Made by a program: the position numbers and the translations under genes. Below, in pieces: positions 50,967-59,065 of a stretch of DNA of 64,000 nt. Every line of letters begins with the position of its first letter. Positions within the stretch are counted from its first letter, which is position 1. The notes under the pieces are model-generated. The model saw nothing but the letters and a program-made list of their open reading frames with translations, was not told the DNA's origin and did not search any database. Source of the DNA: Subtercola boreus (GTDB lineage: Bacteria > Actinomycetota > Actinomycetes > Actinomycetales > Microbacteriaceae); assembly GCF_003399635.1 (NCBI RefSeq), contig NZ_NBXB01000042.1, forward strand, positions 100,561 to 164,560, given 5' to 3'.

Positions 50967-52135
50967 GCACCGTCATCGTGGGCTACGCCCGCACCCCGTT
51001 CGTGAAGTTCAACGGCCGCTTCGCCACCGTTCCGGCCACCGAGCTCGGAGCAGCCGCCATCCGCGCCGCCCTCAGCCGCGCCGGTCTCACCGGGGACGAC
51101 GTCGACATCGTCTACGCCGGCCAGGTGCTCCAGGGTGCTTCCGGCCAGAACCCCGGCCGGCAGTCGGCGGTCGGCGCGGGCATCCCGTTCTCCGTGCCCG
51201 CCATCACCCTGAATGCCGTGTGCCTCTCCGGCACCGAGGCCATCGTGTCGGGCGTGCGACTGATCGATGCGGGCGAGGCCGACATCGTCGTGGCCGTCGG
51301 CCAGGAGTCGATGACCCTGGCCCCGCATGCGTGGTCGGGATCCCGTGCCGGGCAGCGCTACGGGGCGATCGAGCTCATCGACACGATGGATCACGACGGC
51401 CTCACCGATGCGTTCGAACACCGCTCGATGGGCGCCTCGACCGAGGAACGGAACGCCGGGCTCACCCTGAGCCGCGCCGACCAGGACGAGTGGGCCGCCT
51501 CCTCGCACCAGCGACTGGCCGCGTCGAGCGAGTTCCTGGCCGGCGAGATCGAGCCGTTCAGCGTGCCAGGGCGGAAGGGCCCTACCGTCGTCTCAGCCGA
51601 CGACGGCCTGCGCGCCGACACCACAACCGAGTCGCTCGGCGGGCTCCGCCCCGCGTTCAGCCCCGACGGCACCATCACGGCCGGCAATTCGTCGCAGATC
51701 ACGGATGGTGCGGCCGCCGTCGTGCTGATGAGCGAAGAGGCGGCGGCGGCCCGGGGCATCCACGCCATCGCCCGGGTGCTCGCGCACGCCTTCGTCGCGG
51801 GTCCGGATGTCTCGCTGCACGCCCAGCCGGCGAACGCCATCCTGGCGGCCCTCGCCAAGACCACCCACAGCGTCTCCGACCTGAGGGCGATCGAGATCAA
51901 CGAGGCGTTCGCCGCGGTCGCGGTGCACTCGACGCGCCAGCTCGGGGTGGATCCGGCCATCGTCAACGCCCACGGCGGTGCCATCGCGCTCGGACACCCG
52001 ATCGGTGCATCCGGTGCCCGCATCGTCGGCCATCTCGCGCGCCGCCTCGAGGCCGAGGGGCCCGGCTCGCTCGGCGCCACCGGTATCTGCGGCGGCGGCG
52101 GGCAGGGTTCCGCGGTCATCCTCCAGTCCCTCTGA
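50963..52135 (+). CDS. acetyl-CoA acetyltransferase/3-oxoacyl-CoA thiolase
   Basis: A 390-residue thiolase with nucleophile Cys in [20 protein letters not shown] (about 90), [15 protein letters not shown], His in [20 protein letters not shown] and [14 protein letters not shown]. Coupled by ATGA to the CoA-transferase, it would cleave acetoacetyl-CoA (ketone-body use) or 3-oxoadipyl-CoA (beta-ketoadipate route). Absence of other pca genes here favours acetoacetate. A C-rich trailer follows the stop. Confidence 0.9.
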   Translation: MSTVIVGYARTPFVKFNGRFATVPATELGAAAIRAALSRAGLTGDDVDIVYAGQVLQGASGQNPGRQSAVGAGIPFSVPAITLNAVCLSGTEAIVSGVRLIDAGEADIVVAVGQESMTLAPHAWSGSRAGQRYGAIELIDTMDHDGLTDAFEHRSMGASTEERNAGLTLSRADQDEWAASSHQRLAASSEFLAGEIEPFSVPGRKGPTVVSADDGLRADTTTESLGGLRPAFSPDGTITAGNSSQITDGAAAVVLMSEEAAAARGIHAIARVLAHAFVAGPDVSLHAQPANAILAALAKTTHSVSDLRAIEINEAFAAVAVHSTRQLGVDPAIVNAHGGAIALGHPIGASGARIVGHLARRLEAEGPGSLGATGICGGGGQGSAVILQSL

Positions 52136-52209
52136 CCCGCCTGCTCCCCCCTCTTCCTCGGCCCCCCTCTCTCGGCCCCGCCCCTCCCTCGGCCCCCGCC
52201 CGCGGCCCC
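52136..52209 (+). other. C-rich, G-poor trailer after the thiolase
   Basis: After the plus-strand stop, the RNA reads almost only C with scattered T and G (CTCCCCCCTCTTCC and CTCTCTCGG blocks). This is the plus-strand counterpart of the G-rich tracts that follow minus-strand genes, and it has the composition of a Rho loading site. Confidence 0.5.
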
Positions 52210-52257
52210 GAAGGGTCCCAAATCGTCCCACCCCCCCAGCCCGTGGCGCGATATGCG
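52210..52257. repeat. degenerate class A palindrome
   Basis: AGGGTCCCAAATCG and CGATATGCGTCCCT pair at 11 of 14 positions and share the GGGaCCC-ATATCG core of the copies at 15988 and 34393. It lies about 75 bases after the thiolase stop, like the other copies after their upstream genes. Confidence 0.5.
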
Positions 52258-52350
52258 TCCCTCCGGCGGCTCAGGAGCGGGGGCGATACGAGGGGCGCCG
52301 AAGTGGGGGGCGGTAGGATTTGGGGACACCGCCGCCGAAGGGAAGACTGC

Positions 52351-52887
52351 GTGCCCGTCCCGTCACCTCTGCCGATCGACCCGATCGCAGAAGCGAAGCG
52401 CCAGTGGCTCGACCACGGCTGGTCGGATGCTGCGGGGGGCATGGCCGCGGTCACCTCGATCATGCGCGCACAGCAGTTGGTGCTCGCGCGGGTCGAGGGC
52501 GCGCTGAAACCGTTCGGGCTCTCGTTCGCCCGATTCGAACTGCTGCGGCTGCTCGCCTTCTCGCGCGGGGGCACGCTGCCGATGTCGAGCGCGACGGCAC
52601 GACTGCAGGTGCATCCGACGAGCGTCTCGAACACCGTCGACCGGCTGCAGCGCGATCAGCTCGTCGAGCGTTCGGCCCACCCGACCGACGGACGCGCGAC
52701 ACTGCTGCAGCTCACGCCGGCCGGCCGGGACCTCGCCGACCGCGCCACGGAGGCGCTCAACGCGAGCGTGTTCTCGCAGCCGGGTTTTCCCGACGAGGAG
52801 CTGTCGAGCCTGGTGGGCATCCTCGCCCGCTTCCGGCGCGAATCGGGCGACTTCGGCGACCCACCCACCATCCCCGACCCCCTCTGA
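52351..52887 (+). CDS. MarR-family regulator
   Basis: A 178-residue winged-helix protein: FGLSFARFELLRLLAFSRGG, ATARLQVHPTSVSNTVDRLQ and VERSAHPTDGRATLLQLTPA give the MarR fold and wing. GTG at 52351 follows GAAGGGAAG. It faces the valine-degradation operon tail to tail, so it is a candidate, but not a proven, regulator of branched-chain acyl-CoA genes; similar regulators often lie beside such operons. Confidence 0.87.
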   Translation: MPVPSPLPIDPIAEAKRQWLDHGWSDAAGGMAAVTSIMRAQQLVLARVEGALKPFGLSFARFELLRLLAFSRGGTLPMSSATARLQVHPTSVSNTVDRLQRDQLVERSAHPTDGRATLLQLTPAGRDLADRATEALNASVFSQPGFPDEELSSLVGILARFRRESGDFGDPPTIPDPL

Positions 52888-52922
52888 CCTGCCCCGCACC
52901 CCGTGCGCGCCGCCCGCGCACA

Positions 52923-52983
52923 ATCGCGGGGGCAGTTCGGGCCCTGAACCCTGCGGTTCTCGGGCCCGAACTGCCCCCGCGAT
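52923..52983. terminator. 22-bp perfect stem between convergent genes
   Basis: Arms 52923-52944 and 52962-52983 are perfectly complementary over 22 bases (core GGGGGCAGTTCGGGCCC), loop 17 bases. It lies between the MarR gene and the 3' end of the enoyl-CoA hydratase gene. It is the longest perfect stem in the window and lacks a U tract. Confidence 0.75.
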
Positions 52984-53006
52984 GAAGGTGGGGCGACGCG
53001 GGCGGC

Positions 53007-53783
53007 TCAGCCGTTGACGAAGACCGGATCCCGCTTCTCGGTGAAGGCCGCCATGCCCTCGCGCTGGTCCGCGAGCGCGAACAGGGCCTGGAAGGCGCGC
53101 TTCTCGAAGCGGAGGCCCTCGGCGAGAGTCGACTCGAACGCCACCTGCACCGACTCCTTCGCCGCGTAGGCGACCGGGAGCGACTTCGACGCGATCGTGG
53201 TCGCGACCTCCAGAGCCGTGTCGAGCAGCTCGGCCGCGGGAACGATCCGTGCCACGAGGCCCGAGCGCTCCGCCTCTTCCGCGCCCATCGTGCGACCGGT
53301 CAGGATGAGGTCCATCGCCTTGGCCTTGCCGATCGCGCGGGTGAGGCGCTGCGTGCCGCCCATACCCGGGATCACACCCAGGTTGATCTCCGGCTGACCG
53401 AACGTCGCGGTGTCGGCGGCGATCAGGATGTCGCACATCATCGCCAGCTCACAGCCGCCGCCGAGGGCATAGCCCGCAACCGCGGCGATGATCGGCGTGC
53501 GCACCTCGGTGAAGGCGGCCCAGCCCGAGAACAGTCCGTCAAGGTAGACCTCCTGGTAGCTGAGGGTCGCCATCTCCTTGATGTCGGCGCCCGCGGCGAA
53601 GGCCCTGTCGGAGCCGGTGAGCACGATCGCGCCGATGCCGCGGTCGGCGTCGAACTCCTCTGCTGCGGCGACAACGTCCCGCATCAGTGCGGCGTTGAGC
53701 GCATTGAGCGCCTTCGGCCGGTTCAGCGTGATCAGGCCGACGCGCCCCCGGCGCTCGACGAGGATGTTCTCGTAGTCGGTCAT
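53007..53783 (-). CDS. enoyl-CoA hydratase
   Basis: A 258-residue crotonase. Oxyanion-hole segments [14 protein letters not shown] and [20 protein letters not shown] and the two catalytic Glu positions ([20 protein letters not shown] and the preceding CEL) are intact, so it is a true hydratase. In the valine operon it would hydrate methacrylyl-CoA to 3-hydroxyisobutyryl-CoA. Last gene of the operon; its ATG overlaps the mmsB stop by four bases. Confidence 0.9.
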   Translation of the reverse strand: MTDYENILVERRGRVGLITLNRPKALNALNAALMRDVVAAAEEFDADRGIGAIVLTGSDRAFAAGADIKEMATLSYQEVYLDGLFSGWAAFTEVRTPIIAAVAGYALGGGCELAMMCDILIAADTATFGQPEINLGVIPGMGGTQRLTRAIGKAKAMDLILTGRTMGAEEAERSGLVARIVPAAELLDTALEVATTIASKSLPVAYAAKESVQVAFESTLAEGLRFEKRAFQALFALADQREGMAAFTEKRDPVFVNG

Positions 53784-54694
53784 GCTGCCACTCCCTCTTC
53801 ACTGGTAACGCGGATGTCGTCGATGATGCCAGAGAAGTCGAGGCCGGCACCCGCCCCGTCGGCGAACCGACGGTAGATCGCGGCGGCGAGCAGACCGATC
53901 TCGGCGTGGACGCCCGTCGAGGTGATGGCCTGCTCGGCCAGGCCGAGGTCTTTCGCCATCAGCGCTCCGGCGAAACCGGGCCGGTAGTCACGGTTGGCGG
54001 GGCTCGAAGGCACGGGGCCGGGCACGGGGCAGTTCGTGGTGAGCGCCCAGCACTGCCCGCTGGCATTGGATGCCACGTCGAACAGCGCCCGGTTCGTGAG
54101 CCCGAGCTTCTCGCCGAGCACGAAGGCCTCGCTCACCCCGATCATCGTGATGCCGAGGATCAGGTTGTTGCAGACCTTCGCAGCCTGGCCGAGTCCCGTT
54201 CCGCCGCAGTGCACGATGCGCGCGCCCATGATGGCGAGGATCGGCTCGGCCACGGCGAAGTCCTCGTGTGAGCCGCCGACCATGAACGCCAGCGTTCCGG
54301 CCTCGGCTCCCACCGTGCCGCCGGAGACCGGCGCATCCATCGCCCGGTGGCCTGCCGCGAGCGCGAGATCGTGCGCCTGGCGGGCGTCGTCCACTGCGAT
54401 GGTCGACGAGTCGATGAAGAGGGTTCCGGGTGCGGCACTGGCGAGCAGGCCCGGCGCCTCGGTGGTGCCCGCGTAGGCCGAGAGCACGTGGCGCCCGGCC
54501 GGCAGCATCGTGATCACGACCTCGGCGCCAGCGACGGCTTCGGCTGCTGACTCCGCGATGATCACACCCGCCCCGCGAGCGGGTTCGGTGGCCGCCTGCA
54601 CGAGGTCGAAGCCCACGACATCGTGGCCTCCCTGCGCGAGATTGATGGCCATGGGTCCGCCCATGTGCCCGAGCCCGATGAATGCGATGCGCAT
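53780..54694 (-). CDS. mmsB: 3-hydroxyisobutyrate dehydrogenase
   Basis: A 304-residue beta-hydroxyacid dehydrogenase: [20 protein letters not shown] (NAD site), [20 protein letters not shown] (substrate loop), [13 protein letters not shown] (catalytic Lys) and KDLGLAEQA. It oxidises 3-hydroxyisobutyrate to methylmalonate semialdehyde in valine breakdown. The next enzyme, methylmalonate-semialdehyde dehydrogenase, is not in the window. It starts 38 bases after the hydrolase gene. Confidence 0.92.
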   Translation of the reverse strand: MRIAFIGLGHMGGPMAINLAQGGHDVVGFDLVQAATEPARGAGVIIAESAAEAVAGAEVVITMLPAGRHVLSAYAGTTEAPGLLASAAPGTLFIDSSTIAVDDARQAHDLALAAGHRAMDAPVSGGTVGAEAGTLAFMVGGSHEDFAVAEPILAIMGARIVHCGGTGLGQAAKVCNNLILGITMIGVSEAFVLGEKLGLTNRALFDVASNASGQCWALTTNCPVPGPVPSSPANRDYRPGFAGALMAKDLGLAEQAITSTGVHAEIGLLAAAIYRRFADGAGAGLDFSGIIDDIRVTSEEGVAA

Positions 54695-54732
54695 GTCTCT
54701 CCTTGTGGTTCCGGTCAGTTGAGGGGTGCCGG

Positions 54733-55878
54733 TCAGTTGGGGGGTTCTGATCCGTCGACAGGTTCCGGCCAGGTGGCAGCGGCGAAGTAGGCGTCGATCT
54801 GCGCCTGGCTGACCTCGCTCGCCGAGCGGGGCTCCCACTGCGGATTCCGGTCCTTGTCGATGACCTGGGCGCGCACGCCCTCCGCGAAGTCGTGCGACGT
54901 GAGGGCGTTCGCCGAGACGCGGAACTCCTGCTCCAGCGCGGATTCGAGGTCGGGCAGCGCGGCCGCCCGGTCGAGCGACTCGAGCGAGACGGCGACCGCG
55001 ATGGGCGACTTCCTCTCGATGGTCGAAGCGGTGGCGAGGGCCTTCTCGTTCGAGGGATCCGCGCGAAGCCGCGCCAGGATGCCCGGAACGGTGTCTGCCG
55101 CATAGGCCGCGTCGATCCAACCGCGGTCGGCCGCGAGTTCCGAGTCGGGTGGCGTCACCGAGAACAGAGCGATCGCGGCATCCGCGTCGGTCGTCTCGAG
55201 GGCGACCAGCAAGTCGGGCAACCGTTCGCTCGGCACGTAGCTGTCGGCCAGCCCGACCTCGATCGCGTCGCCCGCCCGCACCGTTCCGGCCGTGAGGGCG
55301 AGGTGGGTGCCGAGCCGGCCGGGGGCGCGCGACAGCAGCCAGGTCGCCCCGACGTCCGGGATGAACCCGATACCCGTCTCGGGCAGCCCGAGCTTCGAAC
55401 GCTCGGTCACAATGCGGTGCGACCCGTGGGCCGAGAGGCCGATGCCGCCGCCCAGCACGATGCCGTCCATGAGGGCCACGTAGGGCTTCGGAAACCGGGC
55501 GATGGCTGCGTTCAGGGCGTATTCGTCGGCCCAGAAGGCCAGGGAGGCGCGCCCGTCGCCAGTCGTCGCGTCGTTGTAGAGCGAGACGATGTCGCCTCCC
55601 GCGCAGAGCCCGCGCTCACCCCGGCCGACCAGCACGACGGTGGCGACATCCGGAGCCGCCGCCCACTCGTCGAGCTGCCTCCGGATGAGCGTGACCATGC
55701 CGTGGGTCAGCGCGTTGATGGCGCGGGGCCGATTGAGGGCGATCTCGCCGAGCTGCCCCCGCAGGGCGAACACGACCTCAGGTTCCGAGACCTCGGGCTC
55801 GGCGAGAGTGGACCCGGCGACGGAGGGCCCGGCGACGGAGGGCCCGGCGACGGAGGGCCCGGAATCGGCAGCCGTCAT
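54733..55878 (-). CDS. 3-hydroxyisobutyryl-CoA hydrolase
   Basis: A 381-residue crotonase-fold thioesterase. The acyl-CoA hydrolase pattern is clear: GLCAGGDIVSLYND, DGIVLGGGIGLSAHGSHRIV and GLPETGIGFIPDVGATWLLS (catalytic Glu and Asp), followed by the extra C-terminal region of HIBYL-CoA hydrolases. It releases free 3-hydroxyisobutyrate. The N-terminus carries three GPSVA repeats encoded by identical 15-bp units. The ATG at 55878 overlaps the acyl-CoA dehydrogenase stop. Confidence 0.9.
   Translation of the reverse strand: MTAADSGPSVAGPSVAGPSVAGSTLAEPEVSEPEVVFALRGQLGEIALNRPRAINALTHGMVTLIRRQLDEWAAAPDVATVVLVGRGERGLCAGGDIVSLYNDATTGDGRASLAFWADEYALNAAIARFPKPYVALMDGIVLGGGIGLSAHGSHRIVTERSKLGLPETGIGFIPDVGATWLLSRAPGRLGTHLALTAGTVRAGDAIEVGLADSYVPSERLPDLLVALETTDADAAIALFSVTPPDSELAADRGWIDAAYAADTVPGILARLRADPSNEKALATASTIERKSPIAVAVSLESLDRAAALPDLESALEQEFRVSANALTSHDFAEGVRAQVIDKDRNPQWEPRSASEVSQAQIDAYFAAATWPEPVDGSEPPN
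55814..55861 (-). repeat. three 15-bp tandem units encoding GPSVA
   Basis: Identical 15-bp units (GGCGACGGAGGGCCC on the plus strand) follow one another in frame at the N-terminus of the hydrolase, in a region without fold constraints. A second 15-bp duplication lies in the hydrolase-mmsB spacer (about 54713-54742). Confidence 0.85.
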
Positions 55879-57056
55879 ACGGCGCCCGCGATGATCGATC
55901 GTCCGACGATGAGGCTCATGATCTCGTTCGTGCCCTCCAGGATCTGGTGCACCCGCAGGTCGCGCACGACCTTCTCGAGGCCGTACTCGGCGAGGTACCC
56001 GTATCCACCGTGCAACTGCAGAGCCTCGTTCGCAACAGTGAACGCGACATCGGTTCCGAACTTCTTCGCCATGGCGCAGAGCTCCACCCTGTCGGGCGCC
56101 CCCGCATCGAGCGCCCGGGCCGCGCGGCGCAGCAGCCCGCGGGCCGCCTCGAGCTGGATCCGCATGTCGGCCAGCCGGAACACGAGCGCCTGCTGGTCGG
56201 AGAGCGGATGTCCGAAGGTCTGGCGTTCCTTCACGTGGGCCACGGCCCTGTCGTACGCCCACTGCGCACCGCCGAGGGAGCACGCCGCGATGTTCAGTCG
56301 CCCGCCGTTCAGCCCCTTCATGGCAATGGTGAACCCGCCACCCACTTCGCCGAGCAGGTTGGATCTCGGAACCCGCACGTTGTCGAACCAGACGGCCGCC
56401 GTGGGCTGCGCGTTCCAGCCCATCTTCTTCTCATTCGCGCCGAAGGTGAGGCCGGGGGTGTCGGCCGGCACGACGATGGCGCTGATGCCCTTGGGACCGG
56501 GGCCCCCCGTGCGTGCCATCACGACGTAGACAGCAGAGGATCCGGCACCCGAGATGAAGAGCTTCTCACCGTTCAGCACGAAGTCGTCGCCGTCGACGAC
56601 GGCCGTGGTGCGGAGGGCCGCGGCATCCGAACCCGCACCCGCCTCGGTGAGGCAGTAGCTGCCCCGCAGTTCGAGGGCCGAGAGGCCCGGCAGCCACTGC
56701 TGGCGGATCGCGTCGCTGCCGTAGGTGTCGATCATCCACGCCACCATGTTGTGGATCGAGATGTAGGCGGCGATCGTGGTGTCGCCCTGCGCGAGCTCCT
56801 CGAAGATCAGCACGGCATCGAGCCGACTGAGCGCCGAGCCTCCCACATCTTCACGGACGTACACACCGCCGAGCCCGAGCTCGCCGGCCTGCTGCAGCAC
56901 GTCGATGGGGAAGTGTTTTGACTGGTCCCACTCCACCGCATGCGGCGCGAGGGCCTCCTGGGCGAAGTGGCGCACGGTATCGATGATGTCGCGCTGGTCG
57001 TCGGTCAGGTCATCCGGTGCCGGGGCGTCGGCGAGCAGGGTCATTTCGCGAACCAT
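55875..57056 (-). CDS. acyl-CoA dehydrogenase, probably isobutyryl-CoA dehydrogenase
   Basis: A 393-residue FAD enzyme: CLTEAGAGSDAAALRTTAVV, GEKLFISGAGSSAVYVVMAR, QTFGHPLSDQQALVFRLADM, and LQLHGGYGYLAEYGLEKVVR before the catalytic-base region QILEGTNEIM. Operon context (hydroxyisobutyryl-CoA hydrolase, mmsB, hydratase) points to isobutyryl-CoA. Its electrons go to ETF, encoded divergently 198 bases away. The ATG at 57056 follows GAGGGA. First gene of the operon. Confidence 0.9.
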   Translation of the reverse strand: MVREMTLLADAPAPDDLTDDQRDIIDTVRHFAQEALAPHAVEWDQSKHFPIDVLQQAGELGLGGVYVREDVGGSALSRLDAVLIFEELAQGDTTIAAYISIHNMVAWMIDTYGSDAIRQQWLPGLSALELRGSYCLTEAGAGSDAAALRTTAVVDGDDFVLNGEKLFISGAGSSAVYVVMARTGGPGPKGISAIVVPADTPGLTFGANEKKMGWNAQPTAAVWFDNVRVPRSNLLGEVGGGFTIAMKGLNGGRLNIAACSLGGAQWAYDRAVAHVKERQTFGHPLSDQQALVFRLADMRIQLEAARGLLRRAARALDAGAPDRVELCAMAKKFGTDVAFTVANEALQLHGGYGYLAEYGLEKVVRDLRVHQILEGTNEIMSLIVGRSIIAGAV

Positions 57057-57177
57057 GGACAATCCCTCTCGTCTCGCCTGCCTCGATGCCTGCGCTCTCC
57101 CCGACTCTACAAGGACGTGCACCAATAAACTAGGGCGTGCTGGTAGATCATCGGTACAGGTGACAATATGGGTGGAA

Positions 57178-57208
57178 CACCTTGCTGACGTGACCGTCAC
57201 CTTGTGGC
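57178..57208. promoter_or_regulatory. possible operator between the valine operon and etfB
   Basis: GTGAC-C-GTCAC (about 57189-57199) is a short palindrome flanked by direct CACCTTG repeats. It lies midway between two divergent operons of one pathway, so one regulator could control both. The exact regulator is not visible. Confidence 0.4.
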
Positions 57209-57253
57209 CGCAACGACGTGTTCGACAGAATCAGAAGCCAAGGAGCTGAACCA

Positions 57254-58030
57254 GTGAAGATCATCGTTCTCGTCAAGGAAGTGCCCGACACCTACGGCGA
57301 TCGGACGCTCGATGCAGAGACGGGTCTGGCCGACCGTGCCGCGAGCGAAGCGGTGCTCGACGAGATCGGCGAACGCTCGCTCGAGGTCGCGCTGACCTAC
57401 CGGGATGCACATCCCGACACCGAGGTCGTCATACTCACCATGGCGCCGGAGTCGGCGTCGACAACCCTCCGCAAGGGGCTCGCCATGGGCGCGACCAGCG
57501 TCGTGCACATCGCCGACGAGACCCTCGCCGGTGCCGACCTCGGGCTCACCGCCGAGATCCTCGCCGCCGCGATCACGCAGACCGGCTACGACCTCGTCAT
57601 CACGGGAAATCTCTCGACCGACGGATCCGGCGGGGTTCTGCCCTCGATGATCGCCGAGCACCTCGGGGTCCCCCTGGCCGGCTCGCTCTCGAGCGTGGAG
57701 ATCTCCGAGACCGAAATCACCGGCGTGCGGCTCACCGACGCGGGAACCATGGCACTCCGCGCAGCCCTGCCGGCGGTAGTCGCCATCACCGAGAGCCTGC
57801 CCGAAGCCCGGTACCCGAACTTCAAGGGCATCATGGCGGCCAAGAAGAAGCCCGTGGTCTCGCTGAGTGCTGCAGACCTGGGGATCGATCCCGCCGACCA
57901 GAGCGTCCCCCGGTCGATCATGCTGAGCGTCGGGCGCAAACCGCCACGCACCGCGGGAACGAAGATCGTCGACGAGGGTGATGGTGGGCAGCAGCTCGCG
58001 GACTTCCTCCTCCTGAACAAGCTCGTCTGA
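57254..58030 (+). CDS. etfB: electron transfer flavoprotein beta subunit
   Basis: A 258-residue ETF beta subunit: KIIVLVKEVPDTYGDRTLDA at the start, the AMP-binding region, and RYPNFKGIMAAKKKPV near the end, the typical recognition loop for acyl-CoA dehydrogenases. ETF accepts electrons from acyl-CoA dehydrogenases in the cytoplasm. GTG at 57254 follows AGGAG. Leads etfB-etfA-cytochrome b. Confidence 0.94.
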   Translation: MKIIVLVKEVPDTYGDRTLDAETGLADRAASEAVLDEIGERSLEVALTYRDAHPDTEVVILTMAPESASTTLRKGLAMGATSVVHIADETLAGADLGLTAEILAAAITQTGYDLVITGNLSTDGSGGVLPSMIAEHLGVPLAGSLSSVEISETEITGVRLTDAGTMALRAALPAVVAITESLPEARYPNFKGIMAAKKKPVVSLSAADLGIDPADQSVPRSIMLSVGRKPPRTAGTKIVDEGDGGQQLADFLLLNKLV

Positions 58031-58042
58031 GAGGGGCGGGAG

Positions 58043-59065
58043 ATGGCCGAGGAGGAGAAGATGACCGAGGAACTGAGAATGACCGACAGAATGCGCGAAC
58101 CGATCCTCGTGCTGGTCGACACCACACCCGACGGTGAACCGCTGAAGAGTGCGGCCGGGCTGCTGGGAGCCGCCTCGGGAATCGGCACTCCCGTGGCGCT
58201 GATCGTCGTGGCACCCGGCACCGGGGCGGCCGCAGCGCGCGCCGCTGCCGAGCTCGGTGCCGCCCGCGTGCTGGTCGTGGAGAGTGCACAGGTACTCACC
58301 GAGGTCGCGACACCCACCGTCGCTGCGCTCCAGGCCGCGGTCGAGGCCGTCCGCCCGGGAGCGGTGCTCATCTCCAACTCGATCGAGGGTCGCGAGGTCG
58401 CCGGCCGATTCGCGGCCCGCAGCCACTCGGCCATCTGCGTCGACGCCGTCGGCATCTCCCGCGACGATGAGGGCGTGGTCATCCACCACTCCGTCTACGG
58501 CGGAACGTACACCGTCGACTCGGCCGCCACCTTCGGCGCCCCCGTCGTGACGATCCGGCAGGGTTCGATCGAGCAGAGGGCAGCGGCGACGGATGCCCGG
58601 CCCGAGACCCTCGAGGTCGAGGCCTCGACGACTCCCGTCGCCACCATCGAGACGTTCACACAGACCACCGAGAAGTCGACCCGCCCGGAGCTCCGTGGGG
58701 CTACCACGGTGGTCTCGGGCGGCCGCGGGCTCGGTTCGCGGGAGAAGTTCGCGCTCGTCGACGAACTCGCCGACACCCTCGGTGCCGCCGTGGGTGCGTC
58801 GCGGGCGGCGGTGGACGCGGGCTACGTGCCGCAGAGCTTCCAGGTGGGCCAGACCGGAGTGTCGGTGGCGCCCCAGCTCTACATCGCGCTCGGCATCTCG
58901 GGCGCCATCCAGCACCGGGCGGGCATGCAGACGGCGAAGACCATCGTGGCGATCAACACAGATAGCAACGCCCCGATCTTCGACATCGCCGACTTCGGGG
59001 TGGTGGGCGACCTCTTCACGGTGGTCCCCCAGCTGATCGCGGCCCTCGAGAAGAAGAAGCAGTAG
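58043..59065 (+). CDS. etfA: electron transfer flavoprotein alpha subunit
   Basis: A 340-residue ETF alpha subunit (323-334 if one of two later ATGs is used; 58061 has the best ribosome-binding site). The C-terminal FAD domain is diagnostic: [40 protein letters not shown] and [20 protein letters not shown]. With EtfB it forms the soluble carrier from acyl-CoA dehydrogenases. Its stop overlaps the next start by one base, so the membrane cytochrome is translationally coupled. Confidence 0.94.
   Translation: MAEEEKMTEELRMTDRMREPILVLVDTTPDGEPLKSAAGLLGAASGIGTPVALIVVAPGTGAAAARAAAELGAARVLVVESAQVLTEVATPTVAALQAAVEAVRPGAVLISNSIEGREVAGRFAARSHSAICVDAVGISRDDEGVVIHHSVYGGTYTVDSAATFGAPVVTIRQGSIEQRAAATDARPETLEVEASTTPVATIETFTQTTEKSTRPELRGATTVVSGGRGLGSREKFALVDELADTLGAAVGASRAAVDAGYVPQSFQVGQTGVSVAPQLYIALGISGAIQHRAGMQTAKTIVAINTDSNAPIFDIADFGVVGDLFTVVPQLIAALEKKKQ

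Noticed and set aside
49436..52135. Complete beta-ketoadipate (pca) operon
   Set aside because: CoA-transferase and thiolase fit the last pca steps, but no pcaB, C, D, G or H gene is present, so acetoacetate use is equally or more likely.
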